Source: Labilithrix sp.
GTDB taxonomy: Bacteria > Myxococcota_A > Polyangia > Polyangiales > Polyangiaceae
Length of the DNA stretch: 64,000 bases
Direction of reading: 5' to 3'
NCBI GenBank assembly: GCA_019637175.1
Contig: JAHBWD010000006.1
Coordinates: 149,464 to 213,463 of the forward strand
Shown here in pieces: positions 42,343 to 52,175 of this stretch (position 1 is its first letter; the number at the start of each line of letters is the position of its first letter). The notes under the pieces were generated by a model, which saw nothing but the letters and a program-made list of their open reading frames with translations, was not told the DNA's origin and did no database searches. The translations under genes were made by a program, and so were the position numbers.

Positions 42343-44397
42343 ATGACCGTTGGTTTCGCGCGCGCGACGTTCGCCGCCGCCGTCGTCGCTCTTCTTGCGT
42401 CTTCTCCCGCCCTCGCGCGCGCGGGCGCGCCGCCCGAGCCCGAGTCGAAAGAGATCTGCGTCGACGACTGCTGGCAGCTCACGACGATGACCCTCCGCGG
42501 CGCCGTCGGCGCGCCGCTCTCCTTCGAGCTCCACGGCACCGTGCGCGCGAACGAGGAGCAGAAGATCCCGCTCTTCGGTCCTCCGAGCGAGGTGCGGCTC
42601 GACGACGTCTCGAGCGACGCCGGCCGGCCGACGATCACGTTCGACAACGATCGCTACTACCTCATCACGCGCGCGCGGAGCTTCACCCTCCGCGGGAAGC
42701 TGACGCTCGGCAGCGACCAGATGCTGAGCCTCGCGGGCCCGCTCCTCGCGCTCGACGCGCACATGACGAAGGGCCGCCTCGTCGAAGGCGAGAAGTTGAG
42801 CGGCCTCACGAGCGCCGTCCTCCACTTCGATCCGATGTCCGAAGACAGCGCATCGAAGCCCGCCGCGCCGAAGCAGCCGCCCGTGTTCCGCCTGTCGCGA
42901 TCGATCCGCTTCGGCAACGAGACCGGCTTCGTCTATCGGCTCGTCGCGTCGCAGAGCACGGAGCTCGGGATCATGCACCTGCCGCTCGCCTTCGGCGAGA
43001 AGGTGCAAGACGTCCAGGGCGCGACCGGATGGAAGGCCGAGAACGGCGATCTCATGCTCCCCACGACCGGCAAGGAGGCCGAGATCACGATCTCGGGCAC
43101 GCTGCCGCCCGTCAAGGAGACCGCGGGACCGCGCGTCTTCAAGGCCGACGAGCGATCCGCCTACGAGTGGTGGATGATCGAGGCCGATCCCGAGCACCGC
43201 GTCGGCGTCGCCGGAGAAGGCAAGCTCGTCGAGACCTCGCAGTCGCCGATCCCCCCCACGATGCCGGGCGCGCGCGTGTTCCTCCTCCAGCGCGGGCAAC
43301 AGCTCGAGGTCGATTCGAAGTCGCTCGTTCGCGGCGACGTGCTCGCGGCCGTGGCGCGCACGAATCGCCGCTTCGTCGCGATCACCGGGCCGGGCGAGCT
43401 CATCAGCGACGAGACGATCGCGTTCGACAACAACGGGCTCGACCACCTGATGGTGACGCCCGCGGGCAAGGCGATGTACGTCTCCACCGACGCGAACGCG
43501 CAGCGCATCCTCCACACCGAGGCGGGCGCGGCCGACGTGCTCGTGCCGATCCGTCCCGGCTCGCACCTGCTCCGCGTCCAGTCGCTCGCCGACGTGAAGA
43601 TCCGATCGCTCGGCGGCGTGCTCACCGTTCCGACGAGCAGCTACCCGATCGCCACGAGCAACGCGGAGATCACCGTCGGTCTGCCCGAGCACGTGCGCCC
43701 CGTCGCGGTGCTCGGCGGCGATCACGCGCGCTGGATCTTCTCGCGCGGCGATCTCGTCGCCGCGGTGCTCGGCGTCGCCGTCGCGTGCTTCGGCTTCCGC
43801 ACGAACCGCACGCGCGCGCTCGGCGCGCTCGTGACCGCGGGCCTCTGGTTCGTCTCGCGCGAGGGCTTCGTCTTCGCGAGCGGCGGGCTCTTCGTCGCCG
43901 GCGCGATCTTCCTGGCGTCGCGCTTCATCCGGTCGACGCGCCTCTTGGTCGCCTCGGGCTTCATCGTCGTGGTCGCGCTCTTCAGCGGCCGCTTCGCCCT
44001 CTCCGAGGGCGCCGCCATCGAGCCTGCGCGCGAGCTCTTCGCCCTTCGTCCGGAGATCCCCACGCCCGAGGTCACACACGCCGCGGTCGCGCCCGACGGC
44101 TCGCTCGACACGAAGGCCGGCGTCACGCCCGTGTCGCTGTCGATCCCGACGTCCGAGCGCTACGTGCAGTCGAGCCGCCAGCTCGTCACGCGCGATCGGC
44201 CTTTTTCTCCGAGGATCCTGTACGTGACGAGCGCGCTCGTCGCCGCCCTCCACGTCGTGTGGCTGGCGCTGCTCGGCCTCCTCGGCTGGCTCCACCGCGA
44301 TCGATTGGCCGCGCTCCGCGCGCAGCTCGTCGACCGCATCATCCGCCGGCCCGACCCCACGGCGGTTCCGGTTGCGGATCCGGTGGCGCCGTTCTGA
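42343..44397 (+). CDS. Large envelope/membrane protein, function unknown
   Basis: A 684-residue protein with a signal peptide (FAAAVVALLASSPALARA). A long periplasmic beta-rich region (about 25-475) has a CVDDCW motif near its start. At least four membrane segments lie in the C-terminal third (LVAAVLGVAVACFGF; ALGALVTAGLWFVS; GGLFVAGAIFLASRFI; LLVASGFIVVVALFSGRFAL) and one near the end (VTSALVAALHVVWLALLGLLGW). The layout recalls inner-membrane proteins with a folded periplasmic head. No family recognised. The CPBP protease follows after 6 bases. Confidence 0.75.
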   Translation: MTVGFARATFAAAVVALLASSPALARAGAPPEPESKEICVDDCWQLTTMTLRGAVGAPLSFELHGTVRANEEQKIPLFGPPSEVRLDDVSSDAGRPTITFDNDRYYLITRARSFTLRGKLTLGSDQMLSLAGPLLALDAHMTKGRLVEGEKLSGLTSAVLHFDPMSEDSASKPAAPKQPPVFRLSRSIRFGNETGFVYRLVASQSTELGIMHLPLAFGEKVQDVQGATGWKAENGDLMLPTTGKEAEITISGTLPPVKETAGPRVFKADERSAYEWWMIEADPEHRVGVAGEGKLVETSQSPIPPTMPGARVFLLQRGQQLEVDSKSLVRGDVLAAVARTNRRFVAITGPGELISDETIAFDNNGLDHLMVTPAGKAMYVSTDANAQRILHTEAGAADVLVPIRPGSHLLRVQSLADVKIRSLGGVLTVPTSSYPIATSNAEITVGLPEHVRPVAVLGGDHARWIFSRGDLVAAVLGVAVACFGFRTNRTRALGALVTAGLWFVSREGFVFASGGLFVAGAIFLASRFIRSTRLLVASGFIVVVALFSGRFALSEGAAIEPARELFALRPEIPTPEVTHAAVAPDGSLDTKAGVTPVSLSIPTSERYVQSSRQLVTRDRPFSPRILYVTSALVAALHVVWLALLGLLGWLHRDRLAALRAQLVDRIIRRPDPTAVPVADPVAPF

Positions 44398-44403
44398 CGG
44401 AGA

Positions 44404-45141
44404 GTGTTAGAAGCGGGCGTCGTGCGGAACGTCGCTCAACTCGCCGGCATCGTCCTCGCGATCGGCGCCGGCGCGCACTTCGCCTTCCAGCTCACCCGCG
44501 CGGGCCAGCCGAGCTTCCTCCTCTGCCTCGGCCTCCCCACGGTCGCGATCGCCGTCGTCGCCGCGCTTCGCGCGCACCGCGACGGCGCGCTCTACCGGCG
44601 CGGCAGCTTCGACGAGAAGGGCGGCAACGGTTGGCTCAACGTCCGCTCGGGTGACTTCACGCGCGGCTTCGTCGCGAGCGCGCTCCTCTTCGGCGGCGCC
44701 TGGGTCTTCACCAAGGTCGTCGCGCCCGCGGGATCGGATCGCGAGAGCTGGCTCGCGCGGCTCTACCTCCAGCTCGGCGATCCGAGCACGCTGCGCAAGA
44801 ACGTCGCCTGGGTCGTCGCCGCGCTGATCGTGATGGCGGTCGCGGAGGAGCTCGTGTGGCGCGGGCTCGTGATCTCGCTGCTCGAAGAGATCATCGGCTC
44901 GCGGCGCGCGTGGGTGTGGGCCGCGGTCCTCTACGCGGTCGCGCACGTGCCCACGATCTGGGCGCTGTCGGATCCGGTCGCGGGCAAGAACCCGGTCCTG
45001 CCCGTGGCCGCCCTCGCGGCCGGCCTCGTCTGGGGTTTCATGGCGCGGAGGTTCGAGCGCCTCTTGCCGGGGATCTTCTCCCACGTGCTCTTCGACTGGA
45101 CCGTGGTCATGATGTTCAGGCTATGGGGGCCGAGCGTCTAG
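44404..45141 (+). CDS. CPBP-family intramembrane metalloprotease
   Basis: A 245-residue polytopic protein. The three CPBP/CAAX-protease motifs are present: AVAEELVWRGLV (EExxxR), AVAHVPT, and FSHVLFDWTVV with the last conserved His and Asp. Such proteins cleave or modify membrane proteins, and substrates are unknown here. GTG start; its end overlaps the next lipoprotein gene by 19 bases. A second member of the family lies at 56940-57605. Confidence 0.85.
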   Translation: MLEAGVVRNVAQLAGIVLAIGAGAHFAFQLTRAGQPSFLLCLGLPTVAIAVVAALRAHRDGALYRRGSFDEKGGNGWLNVRSGDFTRGFVASALLFGGAWVFTKVVAPAGSDRESWLARLYLQLGDPSTLRKNVAWVVAALIVMAVAEELVWRGLVISLLEEIIGSRRAWVWAAVLYAVAHVPTIWALSDPVAGKNPVLPVAALAAGLVWGFMARRFERLLPGIFSHVLFDWTVVMMFRLWGPSV

Positions 45142-46073
45142 TCGCGTCGCTCTTCGTGCTCGCGGCCGCCGCGTGCTCGAGGAACACCGCGGCGCCTCCG
45201 CCGGAGGACGCGCGCGCCTCGCTGCGCGGGCCTTCGGGGGCGCCTCACTTCCAGATGTTCCGCGCGATGCCCGCGAGCGAGCGCGCCGGCGTCGTCGCGC
45301 GCTTCCGATCCAAGAACGGCGCGGGCTGGTCGGTGACGCTCGGCGCCGGCGACGCGCCCGACGACGTCGATCCGCTCTTCGGCGTCGTCCGTCGCGCGCG
45401 GCGCGAAGACCCGCCGGGGCCGCCCGTCGAGCTCGACGAGGAGACCGCCGTCGCCGAGGGCGTCGCCTTCCTCACGCGCAACGCGGAGTTCTTCGGCTTC
45501 TCCGCCGGCGACGTCGCGACGTTCGACATCGCCGCGGGGCCGGCGCGCACGCACACCTTCGGCGCGTGGGTCGTGCGCGTTCGCGGCCGGCTCGCGACGC
45601 GCGGCTACGAAGGCTTCGCCGCGGTCACCTCGATGATCGACATCCTCGTCTATCTCGGAGAAGACGGGCGGAGCCGATACTTCGTCAACGTCTCACGCGT
45701 GCATCCGCGCCTCACGCTCGACACGACGCCGCGCCTCGGCCCCGACGATCCGCGGATCCTGCAGCACGTCGTCGGGCGCGAGCTCATCGTGGCGATCGAC
45801 GATCCGCGGCACCCGAACGCGCGCGTTCGGGAGCTCCGGCGCATCTCGCTCGGCAAGGTCGAGGGCGGCGACGTGAAGTCGACGCGCCTCACCATCCACG
45901 TCTCGCCGGGGCCGCGCGCCGTCTACGTCACGTATCGGCTCGCGTACGCCGTCGACGTCATCAAGGAGCGCCAGCGGTATCGCTTCGTCGTCGACGCCGA
46001 CACCGGCGATCTGCTCGAAGACGCGATCGTCCCCGTCGTGCCCGAGGATCGAGACGATGCGCTCGCGCCCTGA
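45123..46073 (+). CDS. Lipoprotein with PepSY/FTP-like region
   Basis: A 316-residue protein with lipoprotein signal LVASLFVLAAAAC. The body has short motifs like the FTP/PepSY domains of secreted proteases: LTRNAEFFGFSAGDVATFDIA; YFVNVSRVHPRLTLDTTPRLGPDDP; and the terminal YRFVVDADTGDLLEDAIVPV. No protease domain is attached. It could be a stand-alone inhibitor or a binding protein. The ATG lies inside the end of the CPBP gene, indicating coupling with it. Confidence 0.68.
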   Translation: MGAERLVASLFVLAAAACSRNTAAPPPEDARASLRGPSGAPHFQMFRAMPASERAGVVARFRSKNGAGWSVTLGAGDAPDDVDPLFGVVRRARREDPPGPPVELDEETAVAEGVAFLTRNAEFFGFSAGDVATFDIAAGPARTHTFGAWVVRVRGRLATRGYEGFAAVTSMIDILVYLGEDGRSRYFVNVSRVHPRLTLDTTPRLGPDDPRILQHVVGRELIVAIDDPRHPNARVRELRRISLGKVEGGDVKSTRLTIHVSPGPRAVYVTYRLAYAVDVIKERQRYRFVVDADTGDLLEDAIVPVVPEDRDDALAP

Positions 46074-46097
46074 GTCCGTTAGCCTCTCCTTGCGTCC

Positions 46098-49010
46098 ATG
46101 AAGCGGCTCCTTCATGCGCTCGCGGGCGAAGGCGCCGCGGCGCTCGTCGAGCAGTGGACCGACGCCGCGCGCGAGCGAGGCGTCGCGCACGACGCCGAGA
46201 CCGCGTCGCTCGCCGCGCTGCTCGCCGCGGCGTACCCGGCGCTCCGCGCGCAGATGCTCCTGCGCCCCGACGACGTCGTGGCGATCGCGCGCGGCAAGCT
46301 CCGCATCGCGCGCGATCTGCGCACGCTCAGGCGCCACGCGATGAGCCTCATCGGCGATCTGTCGGATCACGACGCCGTGCGCCGAGGGCTCCGCGTCTTC
46401 GCGCAGCGCGAGCGCCTGCGCGTCGCGGCGCGCGAGCTGCTCGCGAGCGAGGCCGGAGACGTCGACACCACCGCGCGAGAGATCTCCGACATCGCGCAGG
46501 TCTGCATCGACACGGCGACGACGGAGGCGCTGCGATGGGCCGAGGCGCGCTTCGGCGCGCCCGTGACGGCGAGCGGCCGCCCCTGCGCGTTCACCGTCCT
46601 CGGCATGGGCAAGCTCGGAGGTCGCGAGCTCAACTGCGGCAGCGACGTCGACCTCCTGCCGTTCTACGAGACCGACGAGGGCGAGGTTCGAAAGGACGGG
46701 GCCGCCGTCGAGCAGACGCTCCACGAGCACTTCACGCGCGTCACGCAACGCCTCACGGCGACGCTCGAAGACGTGACCGACGACGGGAGCTGCTGGCGCG
46801 TCGATCTCCGCCTTCGCCCCGAGGGATCGCGCGGGCCGCTCGTCAACGCGCTCGCCGCCGCCGAGCGCTACTACGAGACGTGGGGCCGCACCTGGGAGCG
46901 CGCCGCGCTCTTGCGCGCGCGTCCGGTGGGCGGCGATCTCGCCTTCGGCCACCTCCTGCTCGACGCGCTCGCGCCTTTCGTGTGGCGCAAGGCGGTCGAT
47001 CCCCGGATCGCACGCGAGATGACGGAGCTCGTCGTACGCGGGCGCGTCGAGCTGTCGTCGGATCCCGATCGCGATCTGAAGCTGGGGCCCGGCGGGATCC
47101 GCGAGGCCGAGTTCTTCGTCCAGTCGCTTCAGCTCATCTGGGGCGGCAAGGACGCTTCGCTCCGGCCTTCGAACACGCTCGAGGCGCTGCGACGCCTCCG
47201 CTCGCGCGGCCTCGTGACCGATCGCGAGAGCCGCGAGCTCGAGAACGCGTACGTGACGCTCCGCCGCCTCGAACATCGCGTGCAGTATGCAACTGGGATC
47301 CAGACCCACGTGCTGCCGCGCGGCGAGCTGCTCGAGACGATCGCGCGCACGGTCGGCTTCGCGAGCGGGCACGAGCTCGAGAAGGATCTCGAAAAGGTGC
47401 GCCGTCGGGTATCCGCGCGCTTCGCGTCGCTCACGAAGAAGCTCGAGGCCGAAGTGTCGATCGATCAAAAGCTCGCGCCGCTCTCCGCGGCGATCGACGC
47501 GGGCGAGGAGGCGTTCGTGCTCACGGCGCTGCTCGAGCCGCACGGGAGCGTCGACTTCTCCGCCAGCGCCTCGGCGGATCTCGCGCGGCACCTGCTCGCC
47601 CTCGCGCGGCGACCCGACTTTCCCCTCGGCGCGAGCACGCGCGATCGGCACCCGGCGCTCGCGCCCGAGCTCCTCCAAGCGCTCGCCGACGCGGCCGATC
47701 CCGAGCAGGCGGCGCGCCTCCTCGGCGCGTTCTTCGCGCGCCTGTCGACGCCGAGCGTCTACGCGCGCGCGCTCGCCGAAGATCGCCAGGTCTCGCGCAA
47801 GCTCGTCGGCCTCTTCGGCGCGAGCGCGTTCCTCGGCACCACGCTCGTCTATCACCCGGAGCTCGTCGAGAGCCTGCTCTTCACCAAGGGCCTGCCTTCG
47901 CCCGAGCGCGCCAAGCAGGAGATCGACGAAGAGATCGCGGCCGCGAGGCGCGAGATCGCGGCCGACGAAGACGTCGATCCCGAGGACGTCTTCGTCGGCG
48001 CGCTCCGGCGGGCGAAGGCGCGCCTGATGATGGAGGTCGGCCTCGCCGAGCTCTCCGGTGAGCTGCTCACGCGTGAAGCGACGCTCGTGCTCTCCGCGGT
48101 CGCCGACGCGACGCTCGAGCACGCGACCGCCTACGCCCTCGAGGAGAAGGGGCTCGCCGGCGGGCTCACGGTCGTCGCGATGGGAAAGCTCGGAGGGAGA
48201 GACATCGGCTACGGATCCGATCTCGACATCTTCTTCCTCTACGAGCCCGGGCACGACGACGACGGCTCGCAGTCCGAGCGCTACGTGCGCGCGGCGCAGC
48301 GCGTGCTCCGCCTCGTCAGCGCGCCTCACGGCGAAGGACCAGGCTACGAGCTCGACACCCGCCTGCGCCCTTCCGGCAGCCAGGGGCTGCTCGTCGTGAG
48401 CCTCGACGCGTTCGCGAAGTACCACGACACCGGCGCGCAGGACTGGGAGCGTCAGGCGCTCGTGAGGGCGCGCCCGTGCGCCGGCGACGCCGCGCTCGGT
48501 CGTCGCTTCTCCGCCGTCGCGAAGAAGATCGTCTACGAGCGCGGCGCGCCCGATCCTGCGCGCTTGCATCACTTGCGCATGCGCATGGAGACCGAGCTCG
48601 CGCGCGAGAGCGAGACGCGTCACGACGTCAAGCTCGGCAAGGGCGGCATCGTCGACGTGGAGCTCGCCGCCCAGTGGCTCCAGATGAAGTACGGGGGCGA
48701 TCCGCGCGTGCGCACGACCGACACCGAGACGGCGCTCTCCGCGCTCGAGGCGTGCGGATACCTCGACGCGCACGTCGCGGCGGTCCTCCGCGAGGGCCAC
48801 GCGATGCTCCGCCGCCTCGAGCAGGCGCTGCGGGTGGTCCACGGTACGAGCGCCAGCCTCATCGAGGAGGGCGCCCCCGGCATCGCGGCGCTCGCACGCC
48901 GAATGGGCTTCCGCGACGGAACGGTCACCGCGTCCCAGGCGTTGTTCCAGCGTTATCGGGCGGCCACGCGCGACATTCGCGCGGCGTACCTCGCGGTCCT
49001 CGGTGTCTGA
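46098..49010 (+). CDS. glnE: Glutamine synthetase adenylyltransferase/removase GlnE
   Basis: Bifunctional regulator of glutamine synthetase, 970 residues. It has two nucleotidyltransferase domains, each with its signature: TVLGMGKLGGRELNCGSDVDLL at about residue 170 and VAMGKLGGRDIGYGSDLDIFF at about 700. The flanking helical domains carry LKLGPGGIREAEFFVQSLQLIWGG and VKLGKGGIVDVELAAQWLQMKYG. Length is typical. The second domain is usually the adenylylating one. No PII gene lies nearby. Confidence 0.95.
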   Translation: MKRLLHALAGEGAAALVEQWTDAARERGVAHDAETASLAALLAAAYPALRAQMLLRPDDVVAIARGKLRIARDLRTLRRHAMSLIGDLSDHDAVRRGLRVFAQRERLRVAARELLASEAGDVDTTAREISDIAQVCIDTATTEALRWAEARFGAPVTASGRPCAFTVLGMGKLGGRELNCGSDVDLLPFYETDEGEVRKDGAAVEQTLHEHFTRVTQRLTATLEDVTDDGSCWRVDLRLRPEGSRGPLVNALAAAERYYETWGRTWERAALLRARPVGGDLAFGHLLLDALAPFVWRKAVDPRIAREMTELVVRGRVELSSDPDRDLKLGPGGIREAEFFVQSLQLIWGGKDASLRPSNTLEALRRLRSRGLVTDRESRELENAYVTLRRLEHRVQYATGIQTHVLPRGELLETIARTVGFASGHELEKDLEKVRRRVSARFASLTKKLEAEVSIDQKLAPLSAAIDAGEEAFVLTALLEPHGSVDFSASASADLARHLLALARRPDFPLGASTRDRHPALAPELLQALADAADPEQAARLLGAFFARLSTPSVYARALAEDRQVSRKLVGLFGASAFLGTTLVYHPELVESLLFTKGLPSPERAKQEIDEEIAAARREIAADEDVDPEDVFVGALRRAKARLMMEVGLAELSGELLTREATLVLSAVADATLEHATAYALEEKGLAGGLTVVAMGKLGGRDIGYGSDLDIFFLYEPGHDDDGSQSERYVRAAQRVLRLVSAPHGEGPGYELDTRLRPSGSQGLLVVSLDAFAKYHDTGAQDWERQALVRARPCAGDAALGRRFSAVAKKIVYERGAPDPARLHHLRMRMETELARESETRHDVKLGKGGIVDVELAAQWLQMKYGGDPRVRTTDTETALSALEACGYLDAHVAAVLREGHAMLRRLEQALRVVHGTSASLIEEGAPGIAALARRMGFRDGTVTASQALFQRYRAATRDIRAAYLAVLGV

Positions 49011-49070
49011 TTCGACGAGGCCAAGGATCGGCTATGACAGGAGTCGACCCGCCGCGAGGTCCATCGAACG

Positions 49071-52000
49071 ATGCGCGCGAAACTACTGAGCTCGATCGCC
49101 GTCTTGGGGATGGTCGCGTGCGCGCACGGCGCCTCGGCGCCCGGCGGCAAGCCCGCGCCCGAGGCGCGCACGTCGGCGATCCCCGCGTCGAGCGGTCCGC
49201 CGCAGTACCTCGTGGCCGATCCGAGCGCGCGGGGCAACGTGGTCGCGACGCCGCTCGGCGGCGCCGGCGGCCTCGGTCTCGTCGTCGACAAGACCCGCAT
49301 CGTGATCGGCCGGGGCGAGCCTCGCGTGGGCGCCGATCTTCCCGATCAGCCGATCGCGGGCACGCGCAAGATCCCCGGGCGCTTCGGCGGCGGCTTCCTC
49401 TTCTGGACCGACGCGGTGCTCTATCGCGCCGACGCGTTCGACGGCACGCTCGTGCCGATCGCGCGCGTGCCCGACACGATCGAGAACCTCGCGTTCGCGC
49501 CGAAGTACCTGCTCGTGCGCACGCGCAACGGCGAGCGCTGGGCGATGAGCCCGACGACGGGCGAGCGCATGGCGATCGAGCCGCTCGGCGCGGTCGACTG
49601 CGAGGGCCTCGACGACGGTCGCGCGATCGCGTTCAACGATCAGGGCACGGCGTTCGCCAGCAACGATCACGGCCAGCACTGGGTCGACGTCACGTCGCAG
49701 GTGAAGAGCTCGCCCACGCGTGTCGCCGTCGTCGACGAGGAGATCTGGCTCTTCGAATCGAGCGGATCCGCGCTCCGCCTCGAGGCCGACGGCCAGCTCT
49801 CCTCGTTCGACAAGCAGCCGCCGGAGAAGGCGCCGGAGCTGCGCGCGCGCGACGCGCGCTGGCGCGGCGCCGAGGCGCCGCTGCGCAGCGTGTTCCACGG
49901 CGGCGCGTCGATCGACGAGAGCACCGCGATCGTCGTCGAGCAGGGCGATCTCGTGCGCATCGACGTGCACACGGGAGAGATCGTCGGCATCGCCTCCGGC
50001 AAGCTGCCGCCGGACGCGCGCTGCGAAGCCGTACCCACGGCGCACGACGTCCTCTTCGCGTGCATCTCGCGTGGCGCGGCCAGCTATGGCGCGGCGAGCG
50101 CGTTCGTCGTCTCGCACACGCTCTCGGGCGACGCGCCGACCGTCGAGCAGACGTTCGGCACCACCGCGCAGTTCTTCGGCTCCGACGACGGCGGCCTCGC
50201 GTTCGCCGGCCCGTGCAGCGGCGCGCCTTCGAGCATCCAGGATCACGCGGTCTGCGTGCGCCAGCCGGGCGGCACCTGGCAAGACTTCGATCTCTCCGCG
50301 CTCGGCGGCGACGCCGGCGCGGGCGACGTCACAGTCGCGCGCTGGGTCCCGCGCGCCGACGGGCGCGTCGTCGCGCTGCTGCTCGATCCGCAGCCGGGCA
50401 TCTTCGATCCGCGCACCGGCTCCTTCGAGGTCGTCGACGCCGACGTGCGCGAGACGCTCGCGCAGGGCGTCACGCCGGCGTATCGCTACAAGCGGCACTA
50501 CGCCGGCTTCGACGGCGGTCTCGTCGACTACAACTGGTCGTTCTCGTCCACGGGCACGCTCCGCGGATGGCAGCGGCGCGGCGGGGGCGTCGAGCTCACC
50601 GAAGACGGCAAGGCGACGCGATCGCCCTACACCTTCGACATCGTCACCGCGGGTCCGTACGCGCTCGGCCGCACGCGTGAGGGGCGCCTCTATCAGTCGA
50701 TCGATCACGGCGCGAGCTGGGTCGAGGTCGCGGCGCCGCCCTCGGGCGCCGCCGCGGGCGATCTCCGCGGCTGCAGCACCGCGGGCTGCGATCTCGGCGG
50801 CTTCTATCGCGTCGGCTGGGCCGCGCGGCCGCCGCGCCCCGAGGCGCCGCAGACGCCCGCGCGACCGGCGCCGGCGATCCGACGAACGCGTCCGGTCGAG
50901 CTGAGCTGTCGCCCCGCGGGGCCGGCGCAGTCGAAGGCGCTGCCGCGCACGAACAACTCGCCCGACGATCTCGGCCTCGGCATGAACAAGCTCCAGGTCG
51001 CGGGCGATCGCGACGAGCTCGCGTTCGTGCGCGCGCCGATCGCGCGCGGCATCGTCAATCCGATCCACGACACCGGCGGCTCGGGCGACTCCGACAACCC
51101 GGCGCTCCGCGCGCTCCTCTCCGGCTTCTCGACCAACCGCGACGGCGACGTCGTCACCGTGCTCGGCCCGAACAAGAACGCGAGCGCGCTCCGCCGCGGC
51201 TTCGCGTTCGTCCCCGCGTTCGATCCCGCGGCGCCGGTGAAGAAGGCGACGATCGCGATGTCCGACGTCATCAGCGTGGGCCGCGCGGCGGGGATGTCGA
51301 CCGAGGAGGTCCTCCAAGACGACATGACGGAGTCGGGGACGATCCTCGTCGTGACGCCGCAGGATCCCGCCGCCTCGGGCGATCTCGCGTTCTACAACCC
51401 GCGCGGGCTCCTCGCGCACGTGCGCTCGAACGAGCGCGTGAAGCTCGCGATGCGGGTCGCGCAGAACGAGGGCACGGTGATCTCGGGCGTCGCGCTCGCG
51501 GGCGACGAGGTCGCGTTCCTCGAGCTCGAGAGCAGCGGCGTCGGCCACGTCTTCAAGATGGGCGCGCCGGCGGGCGCGGTCGTCGATCTGTTCGACGTGA
51601 GCCCCACGATGAACGACACGATGTTCTATCCGGCGAACCCGGACGCGCTGGCGATCGGACCGAAGAACGAGCTCGCGATCGTTCGCACCGGGAGCGGGAG
51701 CGATCCGGCGTCGATCCATGATCCCGCGCTCTTGCTCGTTCCGGCGATGCCGCCGAGCCCGCTCGCGCCGTGGTCGACGCTCCGCACGATGGATGACCCC
51801 GCGTGCAAGGAGCCGGGCTATCGCGCGACGATCCAGGCGATCGCCCCGTGGATCCGCGTGACGACGCCGGAGCTCCGGGTGACCGACGAGATGCCGATGC
51901 TCGCGCGCGTTCGTTGGTCGGACAAGCGCGTCTGCCTCGAGGGCGTCGAGGTGAAGCTCCCCGACGTGATCGTGCGCGCGCCGGGCCTCGCGGGCTCGGA

Positions 52001-52121
52001 GTCGCTCCATGTGGCGTCGTGGCTCGTCGGCCGCGGGACGACGTTCGCCCGCGTGGCGATCGCCGAAGGCGTCGAGTGGCGTCAGCCCCTCGAGTGCGCG
52101 ATCGTCGCGCCGCGGAACTGA
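49071..52121 (+). CDS. Large lipoprotein with Asp-box (BNR) repeats, function unknown
   Basis: A 1016-residue protein with an N-terminal signal (LLSSIAVLGMVAC). The mature part looks like a beta-propeller: Asp-box type turns FASNDHGQHWVDVTS and YQSIDHGASWVEVAAP, plus many short strand-Gly-strand units. A Pro-rich hinge lies near residue 590. Cys residues are sparse (GCSTAGCDLGG). No catalytic sialidase motif is visible, so a binding or structural role is more likely. It stands alone, 60 bases after glnE. Confidence 0.7.
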   Translation: MRAKLLSSIAVLGMVACAHGASAPGGKPAPEARTSAIPASSGPPQYLVADPSARGNVVATPLGGAGGLGLVVDKTRIVIGRGEPRVGADLPDQPIAGTRKIPGRFGGGFLFWTDAVLYRADAFDGTLVPIARVPDTIENLAFAPKYLLVRTRNGERWAMSPTTGERMAIEPLGAVDCEGLDDGRAIAFNDQGTAFASNDHGQHWVDVTSQVKSSPTRVAVVDEEIWLFESSGSALRLEADGQLSSFDKQPPEKAPELRARDARWRGAEAPLRSVFHGGASIDESTAIVVEQGDLVRIDVHTGEIVGIASGKLPPDARCEAVPTAHDVLFACISRGAASYGAASAFVVSHTLSGDAPTVEQTFGTTAQFFGSDDGGLAFAGPCSGAPSSIQDHAVCVRQPGGTWQDFDLSALGGDAGAGDVTVARWVPRADGRVVALLLDPQPGIFDPRTGSFEVVDADVRETLAQGVTPAYRYKRHYAGFDGGLVDYNWSFSSTGTLRGWQRRGGGVELTEDGKATRSPYTFDIVTAGPYALGRTREGRLYQSIDHGASWVEVAAPPSGAAAGDLRGCSTAGCDLGGFYRVGWAARPPRPEAPQTPARPAPAIRRTRPVELSCRPAGPAQSKALPRTNNSPDDLGLGMNKLQVAGDRDELAFVRAPIARGIVNPIHDTGGSGDSDNPALRALLSGFSTNRDGDVVTVLGPNKNASALRRGFAFVPAFDPAAPVKKATIAMSDVISVGRAAGMSTEEVLQDDMTESGTILVVTPQDPAASGDLAFYNPRGLLAHVRSNERVKLAMRVAQNEGTVISGVALAGDEVAFLELESSGVGHVFKMGAPAGAVVDLFDVSPTMNDTMFYPANPDALAIGPKNELAIVRTGSGSDPASIHDPALLLVPAMPPSPLAPWSTLRTMDDPACKEPGYRATIQAIAPWIRVTTPELRVTDEMPMLARVRWSDKRVCLEGVEVKLPDVIVRAPGLAGSESLHVASWLVGRGTTFARVAIAEGVEWRQPLECAIVAPRN

Positions 52122-52175
52122 ATCCCGCCCCGCGACACTCCGCGGGCGGGCGGCGGGGTGTTACGCTCTCGGTCG